Counted from the stretch's first letter, positions 8,184-17,115 are shown. The stretch is DNA of 64,000 nucleotides from Pseudalkalibacillus decolorationis (GCF_024609785.1 NZ_JANHJQ010000012.1:62001-126000), one strand, 5' to 3'. The notes: generated by a model from the letters alone, not told the origin. Made by a program: numbers and translations.

Positions 8184-9147
8184 CAGCTAATTCAGGAATC
8201 AAATCTGAATATATTGTCTCAAGTTTCAATGTGATTTCCGGAAATACATCAGCTGTTAGCCTAAGGTAGTAAGCTGTTTCGGCAAACGAATCATGACCTA
8301 GATAGACTCTGAGTATTGGAAGATAGACCATAAGGTCTTTTCCTTGGATAGACCATTTTTTTAGACAATGAACCGCAAACGAATGGCGGAAATCATGTAT
8401 ACGTGGACCAAAACCCCTACCTCCGTGTGAAATACCAGCGTTCCATAAGAATTTACGGAAATTCTTGTAAATATTCCCGAGTGTCATAGGTCTGTTTTCA
8501 CTCATTGGAAAGTAGAAGTTTTCTCCACTAGAATGAAGATGTACCTGTTTTGAAAATTCACGACAACGTTCCGTGATTTCATCTGTCATCGCTACCAATC
8601 TACTATTATCTTTCTTTGAATTGTTAATAGTCAGAATACCGCTAGCTAAGTCAACATCCTCTACTTTGAGTAGACGTGCTTCAGATATTCTTAAGCCACA
8701 AGAATATATTATTCTGAAAAGGACAGGCATAATTAAATGACGGTATGGACTTTGAGAACTATATTTGCATTTATCCGTTTCATGAAAGAATCTCTTCAGT
8801 TCATCCCCTGTATATATATGAGGTACATAAGGTTCTCCAGATTTGAAATAACTCTTTGGAAGGATATAAGTGTCTACTCCAATGTTATCCAAGAATCTCC
8901 CGAACTGTCGGATTAGTGAAGCACGTGAGCATAAATTTTCCTGTTTTTCATAGGATTTTTTCGTACACCAGTCCATAACTATATCTTTCGATAGGTGTTT
9001 CGATGAACTGTATTTTCCCATTGTGAAGGTATCAAATCGCTTTAAATGTTTTGCTTCTGTAAGGTACTTATAGCCAAGCGACTGTTTTAGTTCTATAAAT
9101 TCTTGGATATATAACTTAAATGGTCCATAGTAGTGATATTTATTCAT
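8161..9147 (-). CDS. RIT tyrosine recombinase, second gene
   Basis: The product has 328 residues. Catalytic residues are visible in IIYSCGLRISEA (Arg), HDFRHSFAVHCL (His, Arg), LGHDSFAET and AYYLR (His, Tyr). The N-terminal part resembles a core-binding domain with many Lys and Arg residues. The start overlaps the first recombinase by eight bases and the end overlaps the third by 23. Compact overlaps indicate one transcript and stoichiometric production. Confidence 0.88.
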   Translation of the reverse strand: MNKYHYYGPFKLYIQEFIELKQSLGYKYLTEAKHLKRFDTFTMGKYSSSKHLSKDIVMDWCTKKSYEKQENLCSRASLIRQFGRFLDNIGVDTYILPKSYFKSGEPYVPHIYTGDELKRFFHETDKCKYSSQSPYRHLIMPVLFRIIYSCGLRISEARLLKVEDVDLASGILTINNSKKDNSRLVAMTDEITERCREFSKQVHLHSSGENFYFPMSENRPMTLGNIYKNFRKFLWNAGISHGGRGFGPRIHDFRHSFAVHCLKKWSIQGKDLMVYLPILRVYLGHDSFAETAYYLRLTADVFPEITLKLETIYSDLIPELAGDTYESN

Positions 9148-10375
9148 AAACAGTATCCTCCTGTAAATCCAGAGGACATTCTTTCAGTTTTTCAATATCT
9201 ACTTTCAAATAAACAGCTGTTGATTCCGTATTAACATGGCCAAGAATTTCTGATATAGCAGGGAGTGGTGTATCTTTTTCAAGTAGCATACTTGCCAAAG
9301 TGTGACGAAGGGAGTGCATTCCAACCTTTTTCTTACCCTTTGGAATATGTGCCATTTTCATATATTTAGCTATAATTTGGTGCAAATGATCTTCCTCAGA
9401 AAACGGAAGAAAGGGTGCAAGATGTCTAATAAAGACATATGAACTATCAACCTTCGGTCGTCCATATCTTAAATAATCGATTACAGCCCACCCAACATCC
9501 TGTGTTAAAGGCAGGGATAAGATGGTTCTAGTTTTTGATTGGACAAAAACCAGTTGTTTGTCCTCCCAACGGAAGTTCTCCAAGGTAAGTTTCTTGATAT
9601 CACTACAGCGTAGGCCAAGGCGTGAAACTAAGAATATAATGGCATAATCTCGTTTCCCTGTAGGATTACCTCTGTCGATTGCGGCGATTAGCTTTTTAAA
9701 ATTTTCTTCCGACCAGACAGAAGGAATTCTCGTCTGCTTTCTGGCCTGTATCATAGGGACCTTCAAAGAATAATCGTTGTCAGTAAGACCATTCAAATAT
9801 AAAAATTTAAATAGTGCTCGAAGAGAACACAATATTTGTTCCACTGTTTTGTAGCTATATCCAGCTAGGGTTTTAATATAGTTGTTGATTACAGCAAGGT
9901 TAATCTCACTACAAGATCCTAAGGACTGGGAGTCAACAAAGTCTAAGAATTTTGCAGCTTGTTTAGAATAGTGACCGATGGTCACAACAGAATAATCCCT
10001 GTCTATACAGTAACGTTTGAAATTATTAATAACCTCAATAAAGTATGGATTATGAAGTATTTCTTTGTGCTTATAATATCTACGCAAAATTGTCCCATGT
10101 AGTTGAAAATCTCCCAACATTCGAATGACCCTTAGGTTCTGTACTTCGCTTTGGGTAAGTGTCCCATCAAAATCTTTTTCAAGGATATTGAAACACGTTT
10201 CAATAAAGTTGATTCCAAGGCGTTCCGTATAATAAAGTTCACCACAAGTATCCGCAAACTCAAGAAGCATCTTCCACCGTCTTTTATAGAAATTCATGCT
10301 TCCTTTGGTATATCCCAATCTTAGAAGTTCCTGTTCAAGATCAATCATTAGTTCCTTTAAAACTTTCTTTTGCAT
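9140..10375 (-). CDS. RIT tyrosine recombinase, first gene
   Basis: The product has 411 residues from the ATG at 10375, which has AGGAG eight bases upstream; the frame could extend to 10444, but that start lacks a ribosome site. The catalytic domain has LVSRLGLRCSDIKKL (Arg), MHSLRHTLASMLL (His, Arg) and LGHVNTESTAVYLK (His, Tyr). It is the longest and promoter-proximal member of the trio. Confidence 0.88.
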   Translation of the reverse strand: MQKKVLKELMIDLEQELLRLGYTKGSMNFYKRRWKMLLEFADTCGELYYTERLGINFIETCFNILEKDFDGTLTQSEVQNLRVIRMLGDFQLHGTILRRYYKHKEILHNPYFIEVINNFKRYCIDRDYSVVTIGHYSKQAAKFLDFVDSQSLGSCSEINLAVINNYIKTLAGYSYKTVEQILCSLRALFKFLYLNGLTDNDYSLKVPMIQARKQTRIPSVWSEENFKKLIAAIDRGNPTGKRDYAIIFLVSRLGLRCSDIKKLTLENFRWEDKQLVFVQSKTRTILSLPLTQDVGWAVIDYLRYGRPKVDSSYVFIRHLAPFLPFSEEDHLHQIIAKYMKMAHIPKGKKKVGMHSLRHTLASMLLEKDTPLPAISEILGHVNTESTAVYLKVDIEKLKECPLDLQEDTVYE

Positions 10376-10429
10376 TACTATTTCTCCTAACCTTAAAAAT
10401 TTGAAAACCAAGTTTTCTAATTTTAAGGT

Positions 10430-10524
10430 TGAGATATTATGCAAAGTAAAACAATTAAAACTTTAACAAATATAAGGAATTGTATGAGTTACTTAGCATA
10501 ATAACTTTCTTTGCATAAGGTGGA
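10430..10524. repeat. Right end of the RIT element
   Basis: The end CTTTGCATAAGGTGGA (10509-10524) is the inverse of the left TCCACCTTATGCAAAG. TTATGCAAAGTA occurs again at 10437-10448 and a variant TTAGCATAA at 10494-10502. It also holds the presumed promoter region for the three recombinases. Confidence 0.65.
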
Positions 10525-11142
10525 GTGATTTCTCCCCTTCTAGCCAACATCTATTTAAACACGATGGATAAGCTGTGGGAAAAGAAATTCAAACACCTTG
10601 GTGAACTGGTTCGATATGCGGATGACTTTGTCGTGATGTGCAAAACGAAGAAACAAGCACTAGAAAGCATACAGGTGATTCGGTCGATCATGGGAAGACT
10701 CGACCTTTCGATTAATCGAGATAAATCAAGACTGGTTAACATCTGGAATGACACAGATGGGTTTGATTTTCTAGGCTTTCACAATCGAAAGTTTCCAAGA
10801 CGTAAAAAAGGTGGAAAGACGTTCTATGTGATGTGGCACATACCCAAAAAGGGCGCAATGAAGAAAATGCGTGCAAAGATTAAAGCCTATCTTGAACCAA
10901 GAAAGAGGTTATACATGGATATTCAAGAAGTGGTGAAAGGGCTGAATAAGAAATTACACGGATTTAAGAACTACTATCTCCTTTCATCGTTTTCTAAGAG
11001 ATGGCTAAATCGAATTGATTGGTATGTGATAGAGCGACTTAACCTGTTCAACAACAAGAAAAGGAACAAACGCAAGAAACATGGAAATGTCAATGAGGTA
11101 AGAAAAGAAATGGGTCCTATTCTGGTTAAACTAGCGAGTTAG
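10525..11142 (+). pseudogene. ltrA: Group II intron reverse transcriptase/maturase, C-terminal part
   Basis: These are 205 residues beginning VISPLLANIYL, the continuation of RT-4. YADDFVVM holds the two catalytic aspartates (RT-5), then FLGF (RT-7) and the maturase X domain with FKNYYLLSSFSKRWLNRIDW. The protein ends without an HNH endonuclease domain. It has no start codon or ribosome site of its own beyond the GTG at the junction, so it is not expected to be translated while the RIT element is present. Confidence 0.88.
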
Positions 11143-11174
11143 ATACCGTAAAGTCAAAGGAAGAAGAACATCGG

Positions 11175-11208
11175 AAAGCCGTATGAGGGAGAACCTCACG
11201 TACGGTTT
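11175..11208 (+). ncRNA. Group II intron domain V
   Basis: The AGC of the catalytic triad is followed by CGTATGAGG, a GAGAA tetraloop-type turn, and CCTCACGTACGG, forming the 34-base hairpin with the usual dinucleotide bulge. This is the best conserved part of group II introns. Confidence 0.88.
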
Positions 11209-11285
11209 GATGAGGAGGAGCTGAAAGTAAAAGAGAAAGCCAAGACTACTTAGCTTTCTCTTTGAAATCAGTTTCTTACTCTACA

Positions 11286-11513
11286 AGAAAGTATAAAATT
11301 TTGCTGCATAGATGTAATGTCCAGCTCCAACGCCCAGGTACTCGAGGTCGCTTCGATTCTTCCGCAAACACAAAAAGCGTGTTGTGCTGCAGAATCTCCA
11401 GCGCTTGCACTCGCAAGCATAAGCGCAACTTAGGCAATCGCCTTCGCTATGCTTGGCGCTGACCTAGTTTTCTTTATCATACCTGAACAGGGCGTTTACG
11501 CTTTTCTTAATTG
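11286..11513 (+). repeat. Repeat family B copy 1, with a nested family A-like insert
   Basis: It starts GAAAGTATAAAA, continues GATGTAATGTCCAGCTCC and ends CAGGGCGTTTACGCTTTTCTT. The same outline occurs at 37699, 40599 (inverted) and 59441. Compared with the 59441 copy, 11408-11479 is an extra 72 bases holding an A-family tail (CTTGGCGCTGACCTAG, TTTTCTTTAT). Non-coding, seen only between genes. Confidence 0.8.
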
Positions 11514-11596
11514 AACATAACCAAAGCAATCAAGCTTTCGATACGATTTACAAGATTATGGATACATTTCAGTTGGAGAAGGAAACCTAACACTTA

Positions 11597-11812
11597 AAGA
11601 GGTTGTTCAAAAAGTCCGGGGAAATGCTAACGAAGAAAGCTTCCCCGGTGCAAGGCAGCAATGAGGTCTTCAAGTTAGTAGCCTTCCTCGAGATTTTCAC
11701 GCCTCGGGCTCACAGGATGTGAGTCAGTTCAACGTTGTCACAGGAAGTGACGATTTTAGTTGAACTTCAGAAATTTCGGCTCTTTTTGTCCTCCTTTTGA
11801 ACACGCACTTAA
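11597..11812. repeat. Repeat family C copy 1
   Basis: It begins GGTTGTTCAAAAAGTCCGG and ends near CTTTTTGTCC and CTTTTGAACA, giving inverted ends (TTCAAAAAG / CTTTTTGAA type). A second copy with the same ends occurs at 16783-16912. It contains no coding capacity. The stretch 11514-11596 and 11813-11960 around it hold no gene I can support. Confidence 0.65.
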
Positions 11813-11965
11813 ATGCTTTTAAAATGGCAGGATGAAAAAAGAATCCTAAATTTGGATAAGATTGCTTTTATAAAAGTAGAAAAATGTCTTGAGTTTTTAT
11901 GGAATTCTGTTACATTTAGTAATGGTGAAACGTTAGATGTCAGACAACCGTACCTCGACATATAA

Positions 11966-11979
11966 AGAAAGCGTTTTCG
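11966..11979 (+). promoter_or_regulatory. CcpA (cre) site upstream of the nucleoside transporter
   Basis: AGAAAGCGTTTTCG matches 12 of 14 bases of an ideal TGAAAGCGTTTTCA cre site, with the central GAAAGCGTTTTC intact. It lies 37 bases before the transporter start codon, suggesting repression in the presence of preferred sugars. Confidence 0.6.
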
Positions 11980-12015
11980 TTATTTAAATTAAAACTTTTA
12001 GGGGAGTGAACACAT

Positions 12016-13233
12016 ATGCAATATTTGTGGGGGATTGCAGGAATTTTCACAATTCTACTTATTGCGTTTCTAATTTCGAACAACAAGAAGGGAATTAATT
12101 TACCAACGATTCTAGGTGGACTGGCTATTCAGATTGGTTTTGCTTTTCTCGTTTTAAAATGGGATGCAGGTCAAGCAGGAATAGCGTGGCTTTCTAGTCG
12201 TGTTCAGAACATTGTTAACTATGCCAATGAAGGAATTAAGTTCTTATTCGGGGGACTTGTTGCTGAAGATAGTGGACTTGGCTTCATTTTTGCTTTCCAA
12301 GTATTGACGATCATTATCTTTTTCTCATCTTTAATCGCAGTTCTATATTACCTCGGAATTATGCAGTGGATCATTCGAATTATTGGTGGGGCTATTTCGA
12401 AATTGCTAGGAACGAGTAAAGCGGAATCACTTTCTGCAACTGCAAACATTTTTGTTGGACAAACAGAGGCACCACTTGTAATTCGACCTTACCTTCCTAA
12501 AATGACAAACTCGGAACTCTTTGCAGTCATGGTTGGAGGACTTGCTTCAGTAGCTGGTTCTGTATTGATTGGTTACAGCTTGCTTGGTGTACCACTTGAA
12601 TATTTATTAGCAGCAAGCTTTATGGCAGCACCAGCAGGATTAATTATGGCAAAAATTATTATCCCAGAAACAGAAGAATCTGAGACAGCAGGACAAATTA
12701 AAATGGAAAAAGACACAGATACCGTCAACGTGATCGATGCTGCGGCTCGTGGTGCATCGGATGGGTTGAAGCTTGCACTAAACGTAGGTGCGATGTTACT
12801 CGCGTTTATCGCACTAATCGCGATGCTAAACGGACTGTTAAGCTGGATCGGTGACTGGTTTGGCTTCGAGTCGCTAACACTTGAATTAATCCTTGGTTAT
12901 GTATTTGCACCGCTTGCATTTATCATCGGTGTACCGTGGGATGAAGCTGTTCGAGCCGGTAACTTTATCGGGCAAAAGCTCGTACTGAATGAATTCGTAG
13001 CATTCTCTTCATTTGGACCGGAAATTCCTGAGCTAAAAGATAAGACAGTTGCAGTTGTCAGCTTTGCCCTTTGTGGATTTGCGAACCTCTCCTCTTTAGC
13101 AATTTTACTCGGTGGTCTTGGTGGAATCGCTCCTAATCGACGCGGGGATATTGCTCGCTTAGGTGTAAAAGCCATTATTGCTGGATCCCTTGCAAACATG
13201 TTAAGTGCAGCAATTGCAGGTATGCTCATCTAA
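12016..13233 (+). CDS. yutK: Concentrative nucleoside transporter (NupC/YutK family)
   Basis: The product has 405 residues, starting at an ATG behind GGGGAGTG. It has about ten hydrophobic segments. CNT-family landmarks are [13 protein letters not shown] (substrate and ion site), the Gly-rich [11 protein letters not shown] and NEFVAFSSF near the C-terminus. Such proteins import nucleosides with H+ or Na+ across the cytoplasmic membrane. Position next to yuzB and dapF fits B. subtilis yutK. The cre-like site upstream suggests catabolite control. Confidence 0.88.
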   Translation: MQYLWGIAGIFTILLIAFLISNNKKGINLPTILGGLAIQIGFAFLVLKWDAGQAGIAWLSSRVQNIVNYANEGIKFLFGGLVAEDSGLGFIFAFQVLTIIIFFSSLIAVLYYLGIMQWIIRIIGGAISKLLGTSKAESLSATANIFVGQTEAPLVIRPYLPKMTNSELFAVMVGGLASVAGSVLIGYSLLGVPLEYLLAASFMAAPAGLIMAKIIIPETEESETAGQIKMEKDTDTVNVIDAAARGASDGLKLALNVGAMLLAFIALIAMLNGLLSWIGDWFGFESLTLELILGYVFAPLAFIIGVPWDEAVRAGNFIGQKLVLNEFVAFSSFGPEIPELKDKTVAVVSFALCGFANLSSLAILLGGLGGIAPNRRGDIARLGVKAIIAGSLANMLSAAIAGMLI

Positions 13234-13247
13234 TAAAGGTTTTAGTA

Positions 13248-13277
13248 GAAGGTGGCTTTCAAGTCACCTTCTTTTTT
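13248..13277 (+). terminator. Terminator after the nucleoside transporter
   Basis: Arms GAAGGTG and CACCTTC are followed by TTTTTT. It is immediately upstream of a family A repeat. Confidence 0.8.
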
Positions 13278-13278
13278 A

Positions 13279-13372
13279 TACTATAGAAAGTATAAAAAAT
13301 ACTTTCTATAGTATAAGCGCACTACGGCGATCACCTGCTCTAAGGCTTGGCGCAAGCCAAGTTTTATTGAAC
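13279..13372 (+). repeat. Repeat family A copy 1
   Basis: It opens with a perfect 14 bp inverted repeat (ACTATAGAAAGTAT, 5 bases, ATACTTTCTATAGT, 13280-13312), then AAGCGCAC, GCGATCACCTGCTCTAAG and CTTGGCGCAAGCCAAG. The same layout occurs at 25763 and, inverted, at 40752. Confidence 0.8.
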
Positions 13373-13463
13373 ATTTTGTCACAGTATGAGTGTTTCCATT
13401 GTCAGGAAACGGAAAGGTGATTATACTAAGAAAATATAGAAGAAAAAGGTAAGGGGGTAAAAC

Positions 13464-13694
13464 ATGTCTTCATTTCGAACTACATGGCCCTATGAACGGA
13501 TAATGAAGGACATTTATATTCAACAATGTCCGTATTGTGATGGAGAAAATATATTGACTTCTTTAAAAGAAGAAGATTTAGATAATGCAAAAGAAGGCAT
13601 CAAAACATATTTAATTATGCCTTGTTGTCATTCGAAAATGACCATATTAAAAGCAGATGAGGATTATTTTTGGACGACGGAACAATTGCGGTGA
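13464..13694 (+). CDS. Small zinc-ribbon-like protein of unknown function
   Basis: The product has 76 residues, starting at an ATG with AAGGGGG six bases upstream. CPYC and a later CCH form a possible zinc-binding site (IQQCPYCDGENIL, MPCCHSKM). Downstream it is only 18 bases from dapF, so the two are likely co-transcribed. I do not recognise the family by name. Confidence 0.72.
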   Translation: MSSFRTTWPYERIMKDIYIQQCPYCDGENILTSLKEEDLDNAKEGIKTYLIMPCCHSKMTILKADEDYFWTTEQLR

Positions 13695-13712
13695 ATGGAG
13701 GAGAGTTGAGTA

Positions 13713-14588
13713 ATGAAGCAAATTAACTTTACGAAAATGCATGGACTCGGAAATACCTATATCTATGTAAATCTTTTTCGAGAAACGATAGATGAGAAAA
13801 CTCTTCCATCACTTGCTATTGACGTGTCAAACCCTCATACAGGGATTGGGTCAGATGGGCTCATACTAATTGGTCCATCTGAAAAGGCAGACGTGAAAAT
13901 GCGTATTTTTAATAATGATGGTTCCGAGGCGAAAAATTGTGGAAACGGGATTCGTTGTGTGGCTAAATATGCTTACGAACATCGGATAGTGAACAAGACT
14001 ACCTTTGCTGTCGAAACGCTAGGAGGAAATGTCCAAGCCACTGTTTTTCCTGAAAATGATGATGTAAAGATGGTCACAGTGAACATGGGGGAACCCCGCT
14101 TAAAAAGGTCTGATTTACCGATGTCAGGGGATCCGGATGCACGTATTATAAACGAAGAACTCGATATCGATCTACCGGAAACCATGAACCAATGCTGGAA
14201 AATGACCGGTGTATCGATGGGGAATCCGCATGCTGTTTTTTTTATAGAAGAGATTGATGAAGCCCCAGTGCAAACCTTCGGAACGTTTTTAGAAAAAAAC
14301 CGAATTTTTCCAGAAGGGGTTAACGTTGAATTCGTCGAAGTAATTAACCGGAAAGAAATGCATTTTCGAGTTTGGGAACGTGGCTCGGGAATCACGCAAG
14401 CATGCGGAACAGGTGCATGTGCCGCTGTTGTTGCCGCTGTCCTTAATGAAAAAGCGGATCAAGAACAAGAAATCACCGTGCATTTATTGGGTGGTGACTT
14501 GCAAATTAAGTGGGCAGAGCAAGGTGACGTTTTGATGACTGGCCCTGCTGTCACCATTTGTGAAGGACATTACTATTATAACTATTAG
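13713..14588 (+). CDS. dapF: Diaminopimelate epimerase
   Basis: The product has 291 residues. It interconverts LL- and meso-diaminopimelate in the lysine and peptidoglycan pathway. Both catalytic cysteines are present, in [10 protein letters not shown] (near residue 75) and [11 protein letters not shown] (near residue 230), with the substrate-binding [14 protein letters not shown] and ERGSG segments. The start ATG follows GGAGGAGAG. Length matches the family. Confidence 0.96.
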   Translation: MKQINFTKMHGLGNTYIYVNLFRETIDEKTLPSLAIDVSNPHTGIGSDGLILIGPSEKADVKMRIFNNDGSEAKNCGNGIRCVAKYAYEHRIVNKTTFAVETLGGNVQATVFPENDDVKMVTVNMGEPRLKRSDLPMSGDPDARIINEELDIDLPETMNQCWKMTGVSMGNPHAVFFIEEIDEAPVQTFGTFLEKNRIFPEGVNVEFVEVINRKEMHFRVWERGSGITQACGTGACAAVVAAVLNEKADQEQEITVHLLGGDLQIKWAEQGDVLMTGPAVTICEGHYYYNY

Positions 14589-14711
14589 TTAGGGTTTAAG
14601 TATTCAATAAAAAGCAACTTGTACGATATAAAAAAAAGAAACTGACTAAATGATCAGTCGTTGATATGGGAAGTACTCAACGATTACTCGTCAGTGCTCC
14701 AGGAGTGGACG

Positions 14712-14891
14712 ATGATTAAGACATCGAATAGGGAACTGTTCAAAAAATATAATGAACAAATTGAAAGTTTGCGCAGTGAGATGGTTCGTACCGCGAGACT
14801 ATTAGGGTTGAATCACCCGAAGGTATTGTATTATAGCCAAGAGATTGATCGAAGGCATAATGACCTATTGCGATTAAAACAAAACGTCTGA
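14712..14891 (+). CDS. Spo0E-like aspartyl-phosphate phosphatase
   Basis: The product has 59 residues from the ATG at 14712 with AGGAG six bases upstream; a longer frame from 14661 has no comparable ribosome site. The helical pattern IESLRSEMVRTARLLG then VLYYSQEIDRRHN matches the Spo0E family, whose signature is S-Q-x-L/I-D. These small proteins dephosphorylate Spo0A-P or related response regulators and delay sporulation. The usual L after SQE-(L/I)-D is replaced by RR, so activity is uncertain. Confidence 0.7.
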   Translation: MIKTSNRELFKKYNEQIESLRSEMVRTARLLGLNHPKVLYYSQEIDRRHNDLLRLKQNV

Positions 14892-14965
14892 AGGAAATCG
14901 AGAAGGTTGAGCTTCACTTTGTTGCACTGTATACTAAGAGTAAGAGTATGAAAGGAGTGATACAC

Positions 14966-15319
14966 GTGATCACTATCACAGAATCTGCTGCCAATCAAAT
15001 TAAGGAAATGATGGCTGCTGAAGATGAGAAAAGCGTTTATCTTCGTGTTGGAGTTCAAGGTGGAGGCTGCAGCGGTCTTTCATATGGCATGGGCTTCGAT
15101 TCCGAAGTACAGGAAAATGATACTAAATTTGACCAGCAGGGGATTGAAATCGTTGTTGACCCTGAAAGCAAGAAAATCCTTGAAGGTGTGGTCATTGACT
15201 ATAAGCAAAACATGATGGGCGGAGGCTTCACCATCGACAATCCGAATGCGATCGCATCATGCGGTTGTGGCTCATCGTTTAAGACAGCTACAAATGCTGG
15301 TACTCCTGAGGAATGTTAA
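14966..15319 (+). CDS. yutM: YutM, HesB/IscA-type iron-sulfur carrier
   Basis: The product has 117 residues. The GTG at 14966 follows AAAGGAG by eight bases; upstream starts lack this. The three conserved cysteines occur in GGGCSGLSY and SCGCGSSF. It ends TATNAGTPEEC, as in B. subtilis YutM. It is an A-type Fe-S carrier, acting with the SUF system and probably with YutI. A terminator follows directly. Confidence 0.92.
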   Translation: MITITESAANQIKEMMAAEDEKSVYLRVGVQGGGCSGLSYGMGFDSEVQENDTKFDQQGIEIVVDPESKKILEGVVIDYKQNMMGGGFTIDNPNAIASCGCGSSFKTATNAGTPEEC

Positions 15320-15346
15320 AGTTAATAGCTATTAGGGGTTAAGAAG

Positions 15347-15376
15347 GACTCATTCCTTAATGGAGTGGGTCTTTTT
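15347..15376 (+). terminator. yutM terminator
   Basis: Arms GACTCATTCC and GGAGTGGGTC with a TTAAT loop are followed by TTTTT. Confidence 0.85.
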
Positions 15377-15493
15377 AGTGTTCTTAAATAGATAGGAGTT
15401 GTATTTTTTTAAAAAAATAATTTAATGCAATAACAGTAATGAAAAGTCCATAGTTCCGGTCATACTACTTATTGAAAGGAGTTGATCGCTAAC

Positions 15494-15613
15494 ATGGGTG
15501 ACAAAACAGCACGTGACCGTAAAATTACGAATATCAATTACTTAACGTATGGAATCGTCTTGGGCGTTCCAATCCTCTGTTTAATCATATATATGATTTA
15601 TATCTCTATGTGA
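15494..15613 (+). CDS. Small single-pass membrane protein (39 residues), unknown function
   Basis: ATG to TGA encodes MGDKTARDRKITNINYLTYG followed by a hydrophobic helix of about 18 residues ending IYISM. AAAGGAG lies 12 bases upstream, a slightly long spacing. A charged N-terminus followed by one transmembrane segment is typical of genuine small membrane proteins. It stands alone between the yutM and yumC terminators. Confidence 0.6.
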   Translation: MGDKTARDRKITNINYLTYGIVLGVPILCLIIYMIYISM

Positions 15614-15655
15614 CAAAAATTGGAAAGCGATGCACTCGCTTAAGGTGTAATAATA

Positions 15656-15694
15656 AACCTGAGCGGATACTTAAGCTTTTTTCTCCACTCAGGT
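15656..15694 (-). terminator. Hairpin downstream of yumC
   Basis: Arms AACCTGAG(C)GGA and TCC(A)CTCAGGTT flank a 15-base loop just past the yumC stop. The T run is poor on the minus strand, so termination efficiency is uncertain. Confidence 0.5.
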
Positions 15695-15707
15695 TATTAA
15701 AATGTTT

Positions 15708-16703
15708 TTAAAACAAGCTTGTACTGTGTTTTGGTTGAACTTTTGCGTTTGGATCGATGTATGACTTTGCATTGTTAATGGCTGTTGGTGCTTCACCGAA
15801 TCCTGTAGCAATTAGCTTAACTTTGCCCTCATACGTACAAATGTCTCCTGCTGCGTAGATACCCGGGATGTTCGTTTCCATTCGTGAATTGACTATGATT
15901 GAATTTTTCTGGATGTCGATACCCCACTCTTTTATTGGACCGAGTGATGAAATAAATCCGTAGTTGACGATTACAGAATCACATTCAATTACTTCTTCTT
16001 CTGTTTCACCTTTACCTTGCTGCAGTACAACCTTATTAACTCCTTCATGATCACCAATCAGTTCTTTAATTTGATAAGGTGTCTTAATGCTAACTTTAGA
16101 ACCCATTAATTGTTCGACACTGTGTTCGTGAGCACGAAACTTTTCTCTCCGATGTGTTAACGTTACTTCTTGTGCAAGGGGCTCTAGCATGTTTGCCCAG
16201 TCTACGGCAGAATCTCCTCCGCCACAAATCACTACCTTTTGACCGGCAAATGCGTTGATGTCATTTACAAAGTAATGAAGGTTATTTCCTTCAAAATCTT
16301 TGGCATTATCATGTTCTAATCGACGTGGTTGAAATGCTCCTACTCCAGCGGTAATGATGACAGCTTTCGAATAATGCACTTCTTTATCCGTCGTTAGTTT
16401 AAAAACATTGTCTTCCTGTTTGTCGACCTTTTGAACGGATTGCTCCAAGGCGACCGTCGGATGAAACTGAAACGCTTGTTCTTTTAAATTGTCAACCAGA
16501 TCCTGTGCGAGTACCTTTGGAAATCCTGCTACATCATATATGTATTTTTCAGGATATAGAGCCGCTAATTGGCCACCCAATTGAGGCATACTTTCGATAA
16601 TTTTCACCTTAAGCTGCCTCATGCCTCCATAAAATGCGGTGAACAACCCAGTTGGGCCACCGCCGATGATTGTTACGTCGTAGACATCGTGTTGCTCGGA
16701 CAT
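15708..16703 (-). CDS. yumC: Ferredoxin/flavodoxin-NADP+ reductase type 2 (YumC)
   Basis: The product has 331 residues with the thioredoxin reductase-like fold but no CxxC redox pair. FAD-binding GGGPTG is at about residues 14-19, NADP-binding [10 protein letters not shown] near 160, and GIYAAGDI near 285. It reduces ferredoxin or flavodoxin with NADPH, and B. subtilis YumC is the essential enzyme of this type. The minus-strand start is an ATG at 16703. Confidence 0.94.
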   Translation of the reverse strand: MSEQHDVYDVTIIGGGPTGLFTAFYGGMRQLKVKIIESMPQLGGQLAALYPEKYIYDVAGFPKVLAQDLVDNLKEQAFQFHPTVALEQSVQKVDKQEDNVFKLTTDKEVHYSKAVIITAGVGAFQPRRLEHDNAKDFEGNNLHYFVNDINAFAGQKVVICGGGDSAVDWANMLEPLAQEVTLTHRREKFRAHEHSVEQLMGSKVSIKTPYQIKELIGDHEGVNKVVLQQGKGETEEEVIECDSVIVNYGFISSLGPIKEWGIDIQKNSIIVNSRMETNIPGIYAAGDICTYEGKVKLIATGFGEAPTAINNAKSYIDPNAKVQPKHSTSLF

Positions 16704-16782
16704 ATGTATTACACCCCCAGATTACTGTTCCCTTTATTATAATCTTAATAAGGAATGAAGAAAAGGGAAAAACTATTCTATG

Positions 16783-16912
16783 TAAGGTTATTCAAAAAGT
16801 TCGGTAAAAATAGCTGTCGAATTTCCTCGTTATTCGGGCTCTCTGGTCCAAAGTAAGAGCATTTGCACCTGCGCCTACAAATTCATCTTCGTAGAAAGCT
16901 TTTTTGAACAAA
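16783..16912. repeat. Repeat family C copy 2
   Basis: It begins GGTTATTCAAAAAGTTCGG and ends GCTTTTTTGAACA, matching the ends of the copy at 11597. The region between it and yumB (16913-17115) is AT-rich and contains a TATAAT hexamer near 16993 and a palindromic-looking TACGTGAAATACGTA, but no gene. Confidence 0.6.
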
Positions 16913-17115
16913 CATATCAAGTTTCAACTAAAAAGTTCTCGTGATTGGGTTGAAAAGTATTGAAAAAACGATTATGATTAATTGCGGAACAAAATGTATA
17001 ATTTGCGATATTTTACGTCTGAGTACGTGAAATACGTAACAAACTTTTCGGAATTATTTGAACATATTTTTTATCCGAATATAACTATTTTATAAAAAAA
17101 GGTGGATGGGATCAT

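Larger units (their letters stand above)
7045..10524 (-). mobile_element. RIT (recombinase-in-trio) element inserted in the intron RT gene
   Basis: This 3480 bp segment carries three consecutive, overlapping tyrosine recombinase genes on the minus strand and no other genes, which is the defining layout of RIT elements. It is bounded by a 6 bp direct repeat (GGTGGA) and by inverted TTATGCAAAG / CTTTGCATAA ends. Its insertion lies in codons for the RT-4 PQGG motif, and clean excision restores the RT frame. All three recombinases keep their catalytic residues, so the element may be active. Confidence 0.85.
5827..11263 (+). mobile_element. Group II intron carrying an RT-maturase gene split by a RIT element
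   Basis: The 5' part starts near 5827-5832 (GTTGCGTGCCCAGCAAGC). It contains the conserved GGTGAAAGTCCAA and CAGTAGCTGA segments and a long structured leader to the RT gene at 6361. The 3' part has a clear domain V at 11175-11208. The RT has no HNH endonuclease domain, and the intron lies behind a terminator hairpin, both suggesting the IIC-like lifestyle. The exact ends are uncertain by several bases; a strong hairpin at 11232-11264 may be domain VI or lie just beyond it. With the RT interrupted, the intron is probably unable to move by itself. Confidence 0.82.

Noticed and set aside
7045-10524. Insertion considered as a Tn554-type transposon or prophage
   Set aside because: It has three tyrosine recombinases of similar size and no tnpC-type small gene, resistance gene or phage gene, so the RIT description fits better.
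11514-11596. Coding-looking stretch (YDLQDYGYISVGEGNLTLKE)
   Set aside because: Only about 25 codons, no start or ribosome site, running into repeat family C; I could not assign it to a family.
13205-13420. Open frame across the transporter terminator
   Set aside because: It covers the terminator and repeat A, so it is a by-product of the repeat sequence.
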